Source: Kluyvera intermedia (lineage in GTDB: Bacteria; Pseudomonadota; Gammaproteobacteria; Enterobacterales; Enterobacteriaceae). Taken from it: 64,000 bases of DNA. Positions within the stretch are counted from its first letter, which is position 1; every line of letters starts with the position of its first letter. A model generated the notes under the pieces. The model saw only the letters and a program-made list of their open reading frames with translations, did not search any database and was not told the origin of the DNA. Where the stretch lies: NCBI RefSeq assembly GCF_021440345.1, contig NZ_JAKCNS010000005.1, positions 1-64,000 of the forward strand, written 5' to 3'. This document shows positions 31,694-41,467 of this stretch, piece after piece. The position numbers were made by a program, and so were the translations under genes.

Positions 31694-32704
31694 CTATACC
31701 GCTTTCTCTGGATTCTCATCCTGATCGACCGCGAAACATGCCACAAGCTGTCCACCATAGTCTTTCAACTGCGGCTGAAGCTGAGTGCACGGTCCAAAAC
31801 GACGGCGGCAGCGGGCGTTGAATGCGCAACCCGGAGGCGGGTTCAGCGGGCTTGGCAGTTCACCGGTCAGCTTAATACGCTCACGACGCTCATCCGGGTT
31901 CAAGCGCGGTGTGGCGGAGAGCAGCGCCTGGGTGTACGGATGTTGAGGGTTGTTGAAGATCTGGTCCTTCGTCCCTTTCTCTACGCAGCGCCCCAGATAC
32001 ATCACCATCACTTCATCGGCGATATGCTCCACCACCGACAGGTCGTGGGAGATAAAGACATAGGACAGCCCCAGCTCCTGCTGCAAATCCATCATCAGGT
32101 TTAATACCTGCGCACGCACGGAAACGTCGAGCGCAGAGACCGGTTCGTCGGCAATCACCACGTCGGGATCGAGCATCAAGCCACGGGCAATCGCAATACG
32201 CTGACGCTGACCGCCGGAGAACATGTGCGGGTAGCGGTCATAGTGCTCGGTTTTCAGCCCCACTTTCGCCATCATCGCCAGCGCCTTTTCACGGCGCTGC
32301 TCTTTGCTAAGTGAAGTATTTATCTGCAATGGCTCTTCCAGAATCTGCCCCACTTTCTTACGCGGGTTCAGGGAACCGTACGGGTTCTGGAACACAATCT
32401 GGATTTTCTGCCGACGCAGTTTCTGTGCGTGCGGGTCGTGCTTGAGCAGATCCTGACCCTGGTAATAGAGCTCACCGCCGGTCGGGATTTCAATCATCGT
32501 CAACAGGCGGCCCAGGGTGGATTTTCCACAGCCCGATTCACCCACGACCGCCAGCGTTTTACCGCGTTCGAGGGTAAACGATACGCCGTCCAGCGCTTTA
32601 ACCAGGCGCTCAGGGGCAAAAAAACCCTTCTTCACCGGGTAGTGTTTTTTCAGGTCAATGGCTTGCAGCAGCGGCTGCTGCGAGGTGGCCTCGTGCGTAC
32701 TCAT
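31694..32704 (-). CDS. dppF: Dipeptide ABC transporter ATP-binding protein DppF
   Basis: 336 residues (334 in E. coli). One complete ABC ATPase: Walker [10 protein letters not shown], signature [13 protein letters not shown], Walker [13 protein letters not shown], and the C-terminal oligopeptide/dipeptide extension with clustered cysteines ([14 protein letters not shown]) that binds an Fe-S cluster in related proteins. With DppD it powers uptake of dipeptides, 5-aminolaevulinate and haem delivered by DppA. Its start overlaps the dppD stop by four bases. Last gene of the dpp operon. Confidence 0.95.
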   Translation of the reverse strand: MSTHEATSQQPLLQAIDLKKHYPVKKGFFAPERLVKALDGVSFTLERGKTLAVVGESGCGKSTLGRLLTMIEIPTGGELYYQGQDLLKHDPHAQKLRRQKIQIVFQNPYGSLNPRKKVGQILEEPLQINTSLSKEQRREKALAMMAKVGLKTEHYDRYPHMFSGGQRQRIAIARGLMLDPDVVIADEPVSALDVSVRAQVLNLMMDLQQELGLSYVFISHDLSVVEHIADEVMVMYLGRCVEKGTKDQIFNNPQHPYTQALLSATPRLNPDERRERIKLTGELPSPLNPPPGCAFNARCRRRFGPCTQLQPQLKDYGGQLVACFAVDQDENPEKAV

Positions 32705-33684
32705 AGTGTGGGCCTCCCGGCATCATCGAGTGGGTAGTGGCATTTCGACTGGCGACCGCCATTAAGCAGATTCAGTTCAGGTTCAACGCTGCGGCATTTA
32801 TCGGTTGCATACGGACAGCGCGGGTTCAGCAGACAGCCGTTCGGGCGATCGTATTTACCCGGCACCACGCCCGGCAACGACGCCAGACGCGCTTTATCCT
32901 GAGCAAATTCCGGCAGCGCGCGCAGCAAGGCCTGGGTATACGGATGACGAGGGGCGCGGAAAATATCATTTGCCGCCCCGGTTTCCACCACCTGGCCTGC
33001 GTACATCACAATAATTTTGTGTGCCGCTTCCGCCACCAGCGCCAGATCGTGAGTGATCAGAATCAGCGCCATGTTCTCTTTTTGCTGCAGTTCCAGCAGC
33101 AGCTCAATGATCTGCGCCTGAATAGTTACATCCAGCGCCGTCGTCGGTTCATCGGCAATCAACAGCTTCGGACGACAGGCGATGGCCATCGCAATCATCA
33201 CGCGCTGACTCATGCCACCGGAAAGCTGGTGCGGATAAACGTCAAGACGTGATGCCGGGTCCGGAATACCCACCTGATTGAGCAGGTCAATCGCCCGCTG
33301 ACGGCGGGTTTTCTTGTTACCGCCCTGATGCACCTTGATGGCTTCCATAATCTGGAAACCGACGGTGTAGCACGGGTTAAGGCTGGTCATCGGATCCTGG
33401 AAGATCATCGCCACTTCGGCGCCCACCAGATTACGACGTTCTTTCTCTGAAATGCGTTTCAGATCCTGACCGTTGAACTGCAGGCTCTCGGCCATTACGC
33501 GGCCGGGATAGTCAATCAGCCCCATGATCGCCAGCGAGCTGACGGATTTCCCGGAGCCGGATTCCCCAACGATACCGACCACTTCACCCTGATTTACGCT
33601 GTAGCTCACGCGGTCTACGGCTTTAAACGGTGTGCCTTCGTCACCAAAGTGCACCGATAATTTATCTACATTTAATAACGCCAT
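32701..33684 (-). CDS. dppD: Dipeptide ABC transporter ATP-binding protein DppD
   Basis: 327 residues, same length as in E. coli. Walker [10 protein letters not shown], signature [14 protein letters not shown], Walker [13 protein letters not shown], and the same C-terminal cysteine-containing oligopeptide-transporter extension ([14 protein letters not shown]). It pairs with DppF at the cytosolic face of the DppBC permease. Ten-base gap to dppC upstream, ATGA overlap with dppF downstream. Confidence 0.95.
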   Translation of the reverse strand: MALLNVDKLSVHFGDEGTPFKAVDRVSYSVNQGEVVGIVGESGSGKSVSSLAIMGLIDYPGRVMAESLQFNGQDLKRISEKERRNLVGAEVAMIFQDPMTSLNPCYTVGFQIMEAIKVHQGGNKKTRRQRAIDLLNQVGIPDPASRLDVYPHQLSGGMSQRVMIAMAIACRPKLLIADEPTTALDVTIQAQIIELLLELQQKENMALILITHDLALVAEAAHKIIVMYAGQVVETGAANDIFRAPRHPYTQALLRALPEFAQDKARLASLPGVVPGKYDRPNGCLLNPRCPYATDKCRSVEPELNLLNGGRQSKCHYPLDDAGRPTL

Positions 33685-33694
33685 CTCGAACCTC

Positions 33695-34597
33695 TTACTG
33701 CTTCAGTTTGGGATCGAGCGCGTCACGCAGACCGTCACCCATCAGGTTAAATGCCAGCACCGTCAGCAAAATCGCCAGGCCCGGGAAGGTCACAACCCAC
33801 CAGGCGCTTTGCGCGAACTGCAGAACGTCAGAGAGCATGGTGCCCCATTCCGGCGTAGGCGGCTGTGCGCCCATCCCCAGGAAGCCAAGGGCAGCCATAT
33901 CGAGAATGGCGTTAGAAAAACCGAGCGACGCCTGAACAATCAGCGGCGCCAGGCAGTTTGGGAAAATATTAACGAACATCTGGCGCATCGCACCGGCACC
34001 CGCCACGCGAGAGGCGGTCACGTAGTCGCGGTTGACCTCCACCAGCACCGCCGCGCGCGTTAAGCGGACGTAGTGCGGTAAGGCAACAAAGGTCAGCGCC
34101 AGCGCGGCGTTACCAATAGAAGGACCGAAGATCGCCACCAGTACCAGCGCCAGCAGCAGGCTTGGCAGGGCCAGCATGATATCGACGACGCGCATGATGA
34201 TGTTGTCGACGATGCCGCCGAAGTAACCGGCAACCAGCCCCAGCACAACCCCCATGACCAACGAAAGCACGACCACCAGACAGCCTACCAGCAGCGACAG
34301 GCGCGCGCCATACATCAGGCGCGACAGCACATCGCGGCCGACGTCATCGGTACCAAACAGATGCGCCCATGAGCCACCTTCCTGCCACGCAGGCGGTGCC
34401 AGAAGGGTATCGCGGAACTGATCCGCCGGGTTATACGGCGCAATCCAGTTGGCGAAAATGGCAATAAACAGCACGATGGCCACGTAGACAAGGCCAATGA
34501 CGGCGCCTTTATTGCGTTTAAAGTAGTGCCAGAATTCCTGGAAAGGGGTCATCGGCACCGGTGCGGACACCGCTTTGTTCTCAGTAACTTGTGTCAT
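33695..34597 (-). CDS. dppC: Dipeptide ABC transporter permease DppC
   Basis: 300 residues, the usual length. A hydrophilic N-terminus, one helix near residues 35–55 (the OppC-type N-terminal extension), then five more membrane helices of the binding-protein-dependent permease domain. The EAA loop is visible as the segment [24 protein letters not shown]. It forms the translocation channel with DppB. The dppB stop lies nine bases upstream. Confidence 0.95.
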   Translation of the reverse strand: MTQVTENKAVSAPVPMTPFQEFWHYFKRNKGAVIGLVYVAIVLFIAIFANWIAPYNPADQFRDTLLAPPAWQEGGSWAHLFGTDDVGRDVLSRLMYGARLSLLVGCLVVVLSLVMGVVLGLVAGYFGGIVDNIIMRVVDIMLALPSLLLALVLVAIFGPSIGNAALALTFVALPHYVRLTRAAVLVEVNRDYVTASRVAGAGAMRQMFVNIFPNCLAPLIVQASLGFSNAILDMAALGFLGMGAQPPTPEWGTMLSDVLQFAQSAWWVVTFPGLAILLTVLAFNLMGDGLRDALDPKLKQ

Positions 34598-34606
34598 GAC
34601 GGCCCC

Positions 34607-35626
34607 TTACTTCTTATGACGGATGCGCGGGTTTACCACGCCGTACAGCAGGTCTACCAGCAGGTTGACGAGAATAATCATCGTCGCCACCAGCAGCACC
34701 CCGCCCTGAACCACCGGATAGTCGCGGCGCTGCAGAGCATCAATCAACCAGCGTCCCAGGCCAGGCCAGGAGAAGATGGTTTCCGTCAAAATTGCCCCGG
34801 CCAGCAGCGTACCGACCTGAAGGCCGATAACGGTGACCACCGGCAGCATCGCGTTACGCAGCGCGTGAACCACGATGACGCGCATCCGGGTCAACCCCTT
34901 GGCGCGGGCGGTACGGATGTAATCTTCACCCAGCACTTCCAGCATCGACGAACGGGTCATACGCACGATAACCGCCAGAGGGATCGTGCCAAGCACCATC
35001 GCTGGCAAAATCATATGCGCCAGCGCATCGATAAAGTTACCCTCTTCGCCCCAGATGGCGGTATCAATCAGCATGAAACCGGTCAGCGGGTTACTGTCAT
35101 CAAGGAACACCATATCGCTGACGCGCCCGGAGACCGGTGTCAGGTTCCACTGCACCGATACCAGCATAATCAGCATCATGCCCCACCAGAAAATCGGCAT
35201 GGAGTAGCCGGTCAGCGCCAGGCCAACCGCGGTATGATCGAAGATGGAACCGCGTTTAACCGCAGCCAATACGCCAACCGGGATCCCGACGGCGATAGCA
35301 AAAATCATGGCGCAGATACCGAGTTCCAGCGTCGCTTTAAAACGCGGCACGAACTCGTCCCACACCGGAAGTCGGCTTTTTAATGAAATCCCTAAGTCAC
35401 CGTGCAGTACACCCCAGATATAGTGGAGGTACTGTTGCCACATCGGCTTATCGAGGCCGAGTTCAGCCAGCAGCTGGGCGTGGCGCTCAGGGGAAATACC
35501 ACGTTCGCCGGCCATAATCATCACCGGATCGCCGGGGATCATATGCACGAAGGCAAACGTCAGGAGGGTGATACCGATAAACGTTGGGATCACCAGACCC
35601 AACCGTTTGAGGATAAACTGCAACAT
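34607..35626 (-). CDS. dppB: Dipeptide ABC transporter permease DppB
   Basis: 339 residues, matching E. coli DppB. Six membrane helices with the long periplasmic loop typical of DppB/OppB after helix 1 (GDPVMIMAGERG). The EAA loop is EDYIRTARAKGLTRMRVIVVHALRN, which contacts the ATPases. It follows dppA after a 159-base gap containing a stable hairpin, the usual device for making more binding protein than permease. Confidence 0.95.
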   Translation of the reverse strand: MLQFILKRLGLVIPTFIGITLLTFAFVHMIPGDPVMIMAGERGISPERHAQLLAELGLDKPMWQQYLHYIWGVLHGDLGISLKSRLPVWDEFVPRFKATLELGICAMIFAIAVGIPVGVLAAVKRGSIFDHTAVGLALTGYSMPIFWWGMMLIMLVSVQWNLTPVSGRVSDMVFLDDSNPLTGFMLIDTAIWGEEGNFIDALAHMILPAMVLGTIPLAVIVRMTRSSMLEVLGEDYIRTARAKGLTRMRVIVVHALRNAMLPVVTVIGLQVGTLLAGAILTETIFSWPGLGRWLIDALQRRDYPVVQGGVLLVATMIILVNLLVDLLYGVVNPRIRHKK

Positions 35627-35729
35627 AGCCCTGATTCTCTATAATGACGGCCCGCCTGGTCACAGGACGTCTGTATTGCTCACAAATCTGCCGCCAGCCT
35701 CAAATGAGGCAGACGCAGATACGGCGCGG

Positions 35730-35755
35730 CTTCCCACCCCAAGGGGGGTAGGAAG
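35730..35755 (-). terminator. Intercistronic hairpin between dppA and dppB
   Basis: CTTCCCACCCC–AA–GGGG(GG)TAGGAAG forms a stable stem about 30 bases past the dppA stop on the minus strand. It has no T-run, so it is more likely an mRNA-stabilising or partial-attenuation structure that raises dppA over dppBCDF. Confidence 0.6.
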
Positions 35756-35785
35756 CGTGCGCTGCCGGTTAAGGCGTCGTCTTTA

Positions 35786-37393
35786 TTATTCGATGGATAC
35801 GTTTTCGAAGTGGTGCTTACCTAATGGATCAACCACATAGCCTTTGACTTCTTTACGCACCGGCTCGTATACGGTGGAGTGGGCAACAATCAGCGCTGGC
35901 GCTTGATCGTGCATCACTACCTGAGCCTGTTTGTACAGTTCAACGCGTTTTTCGTGGTTGTCGGTCGCACGTGCCGGCTGAATCAGATCTTCAAACGGCT
36001 TGTAGCACCAGCGGGAGTAGTTGGAGCCATCTTTCGCCGCCGCGCAGCTGAACAGTGTCGCGAAGAAGTTGTCCGGATCCCCATTGTCGCCGGTCCAGCC
36101 CATCATGACAGCCTGGTGTTCACCGGCTTTCGCACGCTTGAGGTATTCACCCCACTCGTAGGTCACGATTTTGGCCTGTACGCCGATTTTCGCCCAGTCA
36201 GCCTGAATCATCTCAGCCATACGGCGAGCGTTCGGGTTGTATGGACGCTGTACCGGCATCGCCCACAGCTCAACGGTGAAACCTTTATCCTGGCCCGCTT
36301 CTTTCAGCAGCGCCTTCGCTTTTTCCGGATCGTAGGTATAGTCTTTGACGTCGTCGTTATAGCCCCACATGGTAGGTGGGATCAGGTTCTTAGCCGCAAC
36401 GCCTGCACCCTGATAAACCGCTTTGATGATCGCTTCTTTGTTTACCGCGTAGGTCAGCGCCTGACGCACTTTCACGTCATCAAACGGTTTTTTCTCGGTG
36501 TTGAAGGAGAGGTAACCTACGTTCAGGCCTGCCTGTTCCATCAGATTGATGTTCTTGTCTTCTTTCATGCGCGCGATGTCAGCCGGGTTCGGGTACGGCA
36601 TCACCTGGCATTCGTTCTTCTGCAGCTTAGCGTAACGCACGGAAGCGTCAGGCGTGATGGAGAAGACCAGACGGTCGATCTGCGGCTTGGTGCCCCAGTA
36701 GCCCGGGAACGCTTTGTACAGAATACGAGAGTCTTTCTGGTACTGCTGCAGCTGGAATGGACCGGTACCGATTGGGTTCAGGTCAACTTTCTCCGGCGAA
36801 CCGGCTTTCAGCATGTTGTCAGCATATTCTTTTGACAGAATAGAGGCAAAGTCCATCGCCAGGTCAGCCAGGAATGGCGCTTCTGGACGGGTCAGAACGA
36901 ATTGAACGGTATTATCGTCGACTTTTTTCACTTCGCTAATCAGGTCTTGCAGGCCCATGCCTTCAAAGTATTCATAGCTGCCGCCAGAGACTTTGTGGTA
37001 CGGGTTTTGGGCATTTTTCTGACGGTCGAAGGAGAAGACGATATCGTCGGCGTTCATATCACGCGTCGGTTTAAAGTCTTTGTTGTCCTGCCACTTCACG
37101 CCAGGGCGAAGGTGGAAGGTATAGGTTTTGCCGTCTGCGCTGATGTCCCACTTCTCAGCCAGACCCGGAACGATTTCCGTGGTACCGGTTTTGAATTCAA
37201 CCAGACGGTTATAGATTGGTACGGAGCTGGCATCATAGGTGGTGCCAGACGTGAAGAGCTGTGGGTTAAAGCCTTCCGGCGAGCCTTCTGAACAATAAAC
37301 CAGGGTTTTCGCCTGTACGCTGGCAGCAACGGTCATAGCGACCAGGCTCAGACCCAGCTTCAGCATCCCTGACTTCTTCAAGGAAATACTCAT
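35786..37393 (-). CDS. dppA: Periplasmic dipeptide-binding protein DppA
   Basis: 535 residues, same length as the E. coli protein. A signal peptide is cut after SVQA (about residue 28), giving a mature protein beginning KTLVYCSEGSPEGFNPQ. It is a cluster C solute-binding protein (SBP_bac_5) with the family signature near residue 95 onward (ADDIVFSFDRQ). It binds dipeptides, delivers them to DppBC, and in E. coli also serves dipeptide chemotaxis with Tap and haem uptake. In E. coli and Salmonella its mRNA is repressed by the GcvB small RNA; the long upstream region here would allow this but I did not map the site. Confidence 0.96.
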   Translation of the reverse strand: MSISLKKSGMLKLGLSLVAMTVAASVQAKTLVYCSEGSPEGFNPQLFTSGTTYDASSVPIYNRLVEFKTGTTEIVPGLAEKWDISADGKTYTFHLRPGVKWQDNKDFKPTRDMNADDIVFSFDRQKNAQNPYHKVSGGSYEYFEGMGLQDLISEVKKVDDNTVQFVLTRPEAPFLADLAMDFASILSKEYADNMLKAGSPEKVDLNPIGTGPFQLQQYQKDSRILYKAFPGYWGTKPQIDRLVFSITPDASVRYAKLQKNECQVMPYPNPADIARMKEDKNINLMEQAGLNVGYLSFNTEKKPFDDVKVRQALTYAVNKEAIIKAVYQGAGVAAKNLIPPTMWGYNDDVKDYTYDPEKAKALLKEAGQDKGFTVELWAMPVQRPYNPNARRMAEMIQADWAKIGVQAKIVTYEWGEYLKRAKAGEHQAVMMGWTGDNGDPDNFFATLFSCAAAKDGSNYSRWCYKPFEDLIQPARATDNHEKRVELYKQAQVVMHDQAPALIVAHSTVYEPVRKEVKGYVVDPLGKHHFENVSIE

Positions 37394-37643
37394 TATTCTG
37401 CTCCAAAGTGATTTGTGTTGTTTTTACCCTTTGCATTGGGTTACACCGCCTGGCCTTTATTTGTGTTTTACCCGGCTTGGTCGATGTGTTGTAGAGGCGG
37501 GATTCCTTTCACTGGAACAACTGAGTTGCAGCGCGGATTCTCCATGAAATGCCCCTCATGCCCTACAATCTGTCAACAGAATGTGAAAACGTCAATACAG
37601 TTGTCCGGGATTTGTATTGAAGGTGAGAATGGATGGGCAAAGA

Positions 37644-37666
37644 TTAAAAAAACCCCGAAGGGCTAT
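37644..37666 (-). terminator. Orphan minus-strand terminator with UUCG loop
   Basis: On the minus strand AGCCC–TTCG–GGGTT-type stem closed on a UUCG tetraloop and followed by T7. It would stop transcripts arriving from the right, upstream of the dppA promoter, but no gene is seen on that strand before eptB's own start region. Confidence 0.7.
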
Positions 37667-38001
37667 TTTCAGCAGAGAAATTTATGCTATGGGCACTAAA
37701 GCAGAGTTATTCACTTAATACTTTGCAACATCTAGTGATTAACAATTAGCCTATATGTGAAAAATTTATTTCGATATGATGAATATCTGAGCGATTAATG
37801 CCATGAACGTTAAAACGCACAGGGGAAAATGCTGGGCCGAGCCATAAGCAGCGTGAAAAAAGATTCGTCTATGCATAAAAAAAAGCAATGGAATATGTCA
37901 CAGAATTGTGAACAAACAGGGGAAGAGTTTGTGGCATTGGACCGTGAGGCTGCATCTTAGTTTTCGCCCCCGGGGGAGTTGATATCCCGGAGGCTAGACA
38001 T

Positions 38002-38153
38002 AAAAAACCGCTCAAAGAGCTAACACCGTTCAGTTAAGTAAAGCGATTAGGGGAAACGCCGGGATTTGGTTCCCGGAGGGACGCCAAACCCGGTGGTCGC
38101 CCCGGGTATCTCAATCTTATACTGACGGTGTTACTCATAGAGCGATTTTTGGT
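38002..38153. repeat. Long imperfect palindrome (~150 bp)
   Basis: Outer arms 38008–38034 and 38120–38144 are near-complementary (CGCTC..GAG..AACACCGT.CAGT). Inner segments 38037–38058 and 38097–38118 pair partly, and CCGGGATTTGG (38059–38069) pairs with CCAAACCCGG (38084–38093). The whole can fold into one long hairpin. It lies 34 bases downstream of the eptB stop. It is not an ERIC sequence as I remember that consensus. Confidence 0.65.
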
Positions 38154-38186
38154 CTGGCCCGTAATTGTCCCGTCAAGAGAAAGCCA

Positions 38187-39878
38187 TTACTGCGCTGTTA
38201 CTGCCTTCTCCGGGACATGGCACCAGTTGTTGTACTCATTAATGCCACCGTTTGGCGAGGTGTAGCCCAAACATCCCATAATGGTGTCGTAAAGCTCAAC
38301 GTGACGCTTTGGCTGCTTCATCGCCGCCTGCTGTTGCAGGTAGGCGAATGACCGGGCATGGTCCGGGTTTTCCAGATACTTATCCGACATCCAAACCATC
38401 ATCGGCACTCGGAACTGCTCCGGTGGTGCCATCTTGCGCGGCGTTCCGTGCAGACGCTCATGCTCGTTGATCGACTCCCCGTGATCGGCGGCAAAGAAGA
38501 CAATCGCCTTTTTATCGCGCATCTGGTCAAACACATTCACCAGGAAGTGGTCGACGTAGGTTATCGAGTTATCGTAGGAGTTAATCAGCTCCGCCTTGGT
38601 GCATTTATCGTCCACGTTCACACACTCCGGCTGCCACTTCGCAAAGCTGCGTGGGTAGCGCTGGGTATAGTTAAAGTGTGAGCCTTTGGTATGAAGAATA
38701 ATCAGATGCTTACCGTCTACACCGCTGCGCGCCAGCACGTTTTTAAGCTCATCGGCGAGCAGCATGTCATCCACGCTTTTGCCACGGTTACGCGGCTCTG
38801 CGCCAATCTGCTCGCGATAGGCGATGTTATTTGCCATGGTGTTGCTGTAGAACCACAGCTCACTTTGCATCGCCATCAGATCGCCGGTGAAGCCCAACTG
38901 GTGCAGCACGGCAAACACGTTTTGCTCTTTGACCGTACGCTGCGGATTATCGCTGGCCCCACCCTGCCGCACGAACATGCAGCGCAGCGACAGCTTGGTG
39001 GCGGTATCGCAAGAGTAGCCGCGGAACGCGACCAGGTTTTTCTCTTTGGCCAGCTCAGGCGTGGTATTACGCTCATAGCCAAACAGCCCCATATGATCCC
39101 AGCGGGTCGTTTCCCCGATAATAAACACCACGTAGATGTCATCGATCCCCTCAGGCGCGACGTAGGTGAATTTTTTAGCCGGGTCGATAAGCTCTTTGGT
39201 ATCAAAAGATTCATCGATCTGCGTCCAACCGTACAGGCTCAGCGCAGAAACCCAGTTGCTCGGTAAATAGGAGTTTGCCAGCACGCCGCCGTAGCTTGGC
39301 AAATCAACCTGCGATAGGCGCTCACTCTCTTTGAGATGGGCTTCCATCAGGCGAATCGGCCCCCACACCAGCAGCGCACAAACAAGAATAATTGCCACGC
39401 TGCGTATCCGCTGGCCCGGCGTACGCAGCTGCTGTAGCAGCGTGTCACGCGCGCCGTTAAGCCAAATGAACACCAGCGGCACGATACTGGTCATTACCAG
39501 CCATGAGATAAAATGCCAGCCCACCACCTCTTTGGAGAGATCCACGTCGGTGGTCATCACCGACGCAATAATGCCGTAGCCAATAACCACATTCAGATTG
39601 GTCATGTAGTAGCTGGCACCGGCGGAAATCAGTACCACTAGCGTGGCCAGTACCTTCCACAACGTGCGTCCACCGAGTGACAGTAAGCGCAGCAAGAAAA
39701 AAGTCGCGAGCACGGGGCCAACAACTTCAATAGCAATGAAAATCCCTTTATCGACGCTAAAATCCTGCAGGTACCCTTCAAACCGACGGACAAACACGGA
39801 ATAGTTCATCAACCAGCCGATGTAAACCGCCAGCAGCATACACAGCATCTGCTGGGACATCGTTTTTATGTATTTCAT
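38187..39878 (-). CDS. eptB: Kdo2-lipid A phosphoethanolamine 7''-transferase EptB
   Basis: 563 residues from the ATG at 39878 (MKYIKTMSQQ), the same length as E. coli EptB; an upstream in-frame ATG adds 26 residues with no counterpart. Five N-terminal membrane helices precede a periplasmic sulfatase-fold domain. The nucleophilic threonine is in GETTRWDHMG and the zinc-ligand regions in AADHGES and LHGTPR. It transfers phosphoethanolamine to the outer Kdo of LPS. In E. coli it depends on sigma-E and is silenced by the MgrR small RNA; nothing in the sequence alone confirms that here. Confidence 0.95.
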   Translation of the reverse strand: MKYIKTMSQQMLCMLLAVYIGWLMNYSVFVRRFEGYLQDFSVDKGIFIAIEVVGPVLATFFLLRLLSLGGRTLWKVLATLVVLISAGASYYMTNLNVVIGYGIIASVMTTDVDLSKEVVGWHFISWLVMTSIVPLVFIWLNGARDTLLQQLRTPGQRIRSVAIILVCALLVWGPIRLMEAHLKESERLSQVDLPSYGGVLANSYLPSNWVSALSLYGWTQIDESFDTKELIDPAKKFTYVAPEGIDDIYVVFIIGETTRWDHMGLFGYERNTTPELAKEKNLVAFRGYSCDTATKLSLRCMFVRQGGASDNPQRTVKEQNVFAVLHQLGFTGDLMAMQSELWFYSNTMANNIAYREQIGAEPRNRGKSVDDMLLADELKNVLARSGVDGKHLIILHTKGSHFNYTQRYPRSFAKWQPECVNVDDKCTKAELINSYDNSITYVDHFLVNVFDQMRDKKAIVFFAADHGESINEHERLHGTPRKMAPPEQFRVPMMVWMSDKYLENPDHARSFAYLQQQAAMKQPKRHVELYDTIMGCLGYTSPNGGINEYNNWCHVPEKAVTAQ

Positions 39879-40093
39879 GAAAAAACCCTGGGAAAAGGGA
39901 AAACCAAAGGCGGGTGGCAAACGACAGCAGTCAGTTGATCCGCGAATAATTGTCATGAGCCATTAAGGACTCATACGCAAGCGCGGTAAGTAGACAACAA
40001 GAAAGGGGAAAAGTATTCGGAGGGATCGTGATCTAGCCAGATATTTACAAAAATACCTGGCCAGAATCTACTTAATAAGTGAGGAAATTATTT

Positions 40094-41296
40094 TTAAGCG
40101 TGAGCTTCGCGCAGAATTTCCGTTTTTGGCTGGCGGATAGTCGTCGACAACGCCAGGGAAATAATCAACAGTGCGAAGATAACGCAGAAGGTCACGTAGA
40201 AGCCGCCGAACAGCGAAGCTATCAGCGAGCCGCAGATGCTGCCAATCCCGAAACCTAAGTAAATCACCCCGTAGTTTTTCGCCAGATTATTCAGACCAAA
40301 GAATTCACTCACCAGCGATGGGAAGACGGTAATGGTGCCACCGAAGTTGAAGGCCACACAGGCAATCGCCGCGAAGAAGGTCACTTCGTTAAGCGGGGCG
40401 AACAACAGCGCAGCCATCCCCACCAGGGAGATAATCTGGCCGATGGTGATAACGCGGATACGAGAGATTTTATCGGAAAGGATACCCAGTACCAGACGGC
40501 CGCTCAGGTTCGCAATCGAGATAATCGTCACCGCGTTGGCGGCAGTCGCCAGGTCCAGATGCACCATGCCCTGCGCAATATCTTTTGCCACACCGATGAC
40601 ATACAGGCCGCTCATACAGGCGGTCAGGAACATCACTGCCAACATCCAGTACTGTGGTTTACGCATGGATTCAGCCAGCGTGAAGTCGTTCTCCATTACG
40701 CCGTTATGGCTGGCAACGGCCTGGTTTGGTGCGTCTTTCATCAGCATTGCGCCAAAGACAATCATCACCAGCACAATCGCGCCCCAGATCATGAAGGTTT
40801 TTTCCAGGCCGACGGTTTCCAGCAGATGGCTGTCGATGAATTTGAAACCGAGGCTGCCTAAACCGTAGGAACCGATAGCGAAGGCGGAAATCAGCCCTTT
40901 GCGTTCCGGGAACCATTTAACGCAGTTGGACAACGTCAGCAGATAGCCCGCACCATCGGCAAGGCCAACAATCACCCCGGCGCTCAGCCACAACATTGGC
41001 AGGCTGTTCGCGTGTGCGGTCAGGAAGAAGCCGAGTCCCAGCAGAATACCGGAAGCCATGGTGACGTGCTTAACGCCAAAACGCTCCTGCAGCTTACCGG
41101 CAACGGAGGATGAAATAGCCAGGCCCAGGCTTAATAAACCAAAGGAGAACGCCACCTGGCTGACCGAGGCATCCAGCTTGGTGGACAGCGCGCTGTTGAA
41201 CAAGCTCCAGGTATACACAGAGCCTAACGCGAATTGGGTGATGATGGTGCCGAATAATGTCAGCCAGCGGGTATTATTTTTAGTTGCAGCGTTCAT
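40094..41296 (-). CDS. yhjX: MFS transporter YhjX (pyruvate-responsive)
   Basis: 400 residues (402 in E. coli), a twelve-helix carrier of the oxalate/formate antiporter family, with the conserved N-terminal FGTIITQFALGSVYTWSLFN helix and the helix-4 region LADGAGYLLTL. In E. coli it is strongly induced by extracellular pyruvate through the YpdA/YpdB (PyrSR) two-component system, and is proposed to be a pyruvate transporter or antiporter. The upstream region carries direct repeats that match the YpdB target (see regulatory feature). Monocistronic. Confidence 0.94.
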   Translation of the reverse strand: MNAATKNNTRWLTLFGTIITQFALGSVYTWSLFNSALSTKLDASVSQVAFSFGLLSLGLAISSSVAGKLQERFGVKHVTMASGILLGLGFFLTAHANSLPMLWLSAGVIVGLADGAGYLLTLSNCVKWFPERKGLISAFAIGSYGLGSLGFKFIDSHLLETVGLEKTFMIWGAIVLVMIVFGAMLMKDAPNQAVASHNGVMENDFTLAESMRKPQYWMLAVMFLTACMSGLYVIGVAKDIAQGMVHLDLATAANAVTIISIANLSGRLVLGILSDKISRIRVITIGQIISLVGMAALLFAPLNEVTFFAAIACVAFNFGGTITVFPSLVSEFFGLNNLAKNYGVIYLGFGIGSICGSLIASLFGGFYVTFCVIFALLIISLALSTTIRQPKTEILREAHA

Positions 41297-41368
41297 GATG
41301 AAGATGCCTTCGTAGATTAACTGCTGCCAACAATAACGAAGTTAGCATTTTTGCAGGTTGAAAAAGGC

Positions 41369-41420
41369 ATGAAGTGCATTCAGGACGGAATGAAATGCAT
41401 CAGCGGCGGAATGAATGACA
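41369..41420 (-). promoter_or_regulatory. YpdB-type direct repeats upstream of yhjX
   Basis: On the minus strand, TGCATTTCAT (41390–41399), 11 bases, TGCACTTCAT (41369–41378), agreeing with the known YpdB motif of two GGCATTTCAT units 11 bases apart. A weaker third unit, TGTCATTCAT (41411–41420), sits another 21 bases upstream in the same phase. The promoter-proximal unit lies 73 bases before the yhjX ATG. Confidence 0.75.
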
Positions 41421-41467
41421 TTGAAAAAATGACCTGCCGCTGATGTTGGTGAGACAAACTAATACTT

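Larger units (their letters stand above)
37394..38186. other. 793-base gap between dppA and eptB without a gene
   Basis: No credible coding frame. In E. coli this interval holds tRNA-Pro(CGG) proK; I searched both strands by eye for a tRNA (GGTTCGAATCC arm, CGG anticodon loop) and found none. It contains the dppA promoter and leader side (37394–37640), a minus-strand terminator (37644–37666), AT-rich sequence (37690–37960), and a large palindrome (about 38002–38153). Confidence 0.6.

Noticed and set aside
35879-36835. 318-codon open frame antisense to dppA
   Set aside because: Same codon-bias effect opposite a strongly expressed gene; no ribosome site or family features.
38059-38093. Inner hairpin of the dppA–eptB palindrome as a degenerate tRNA
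   Set aside because: No TTCGAATC arm, anticodon stem or CCA end can be fitted; the pairing is continuous with the outer arms instead.
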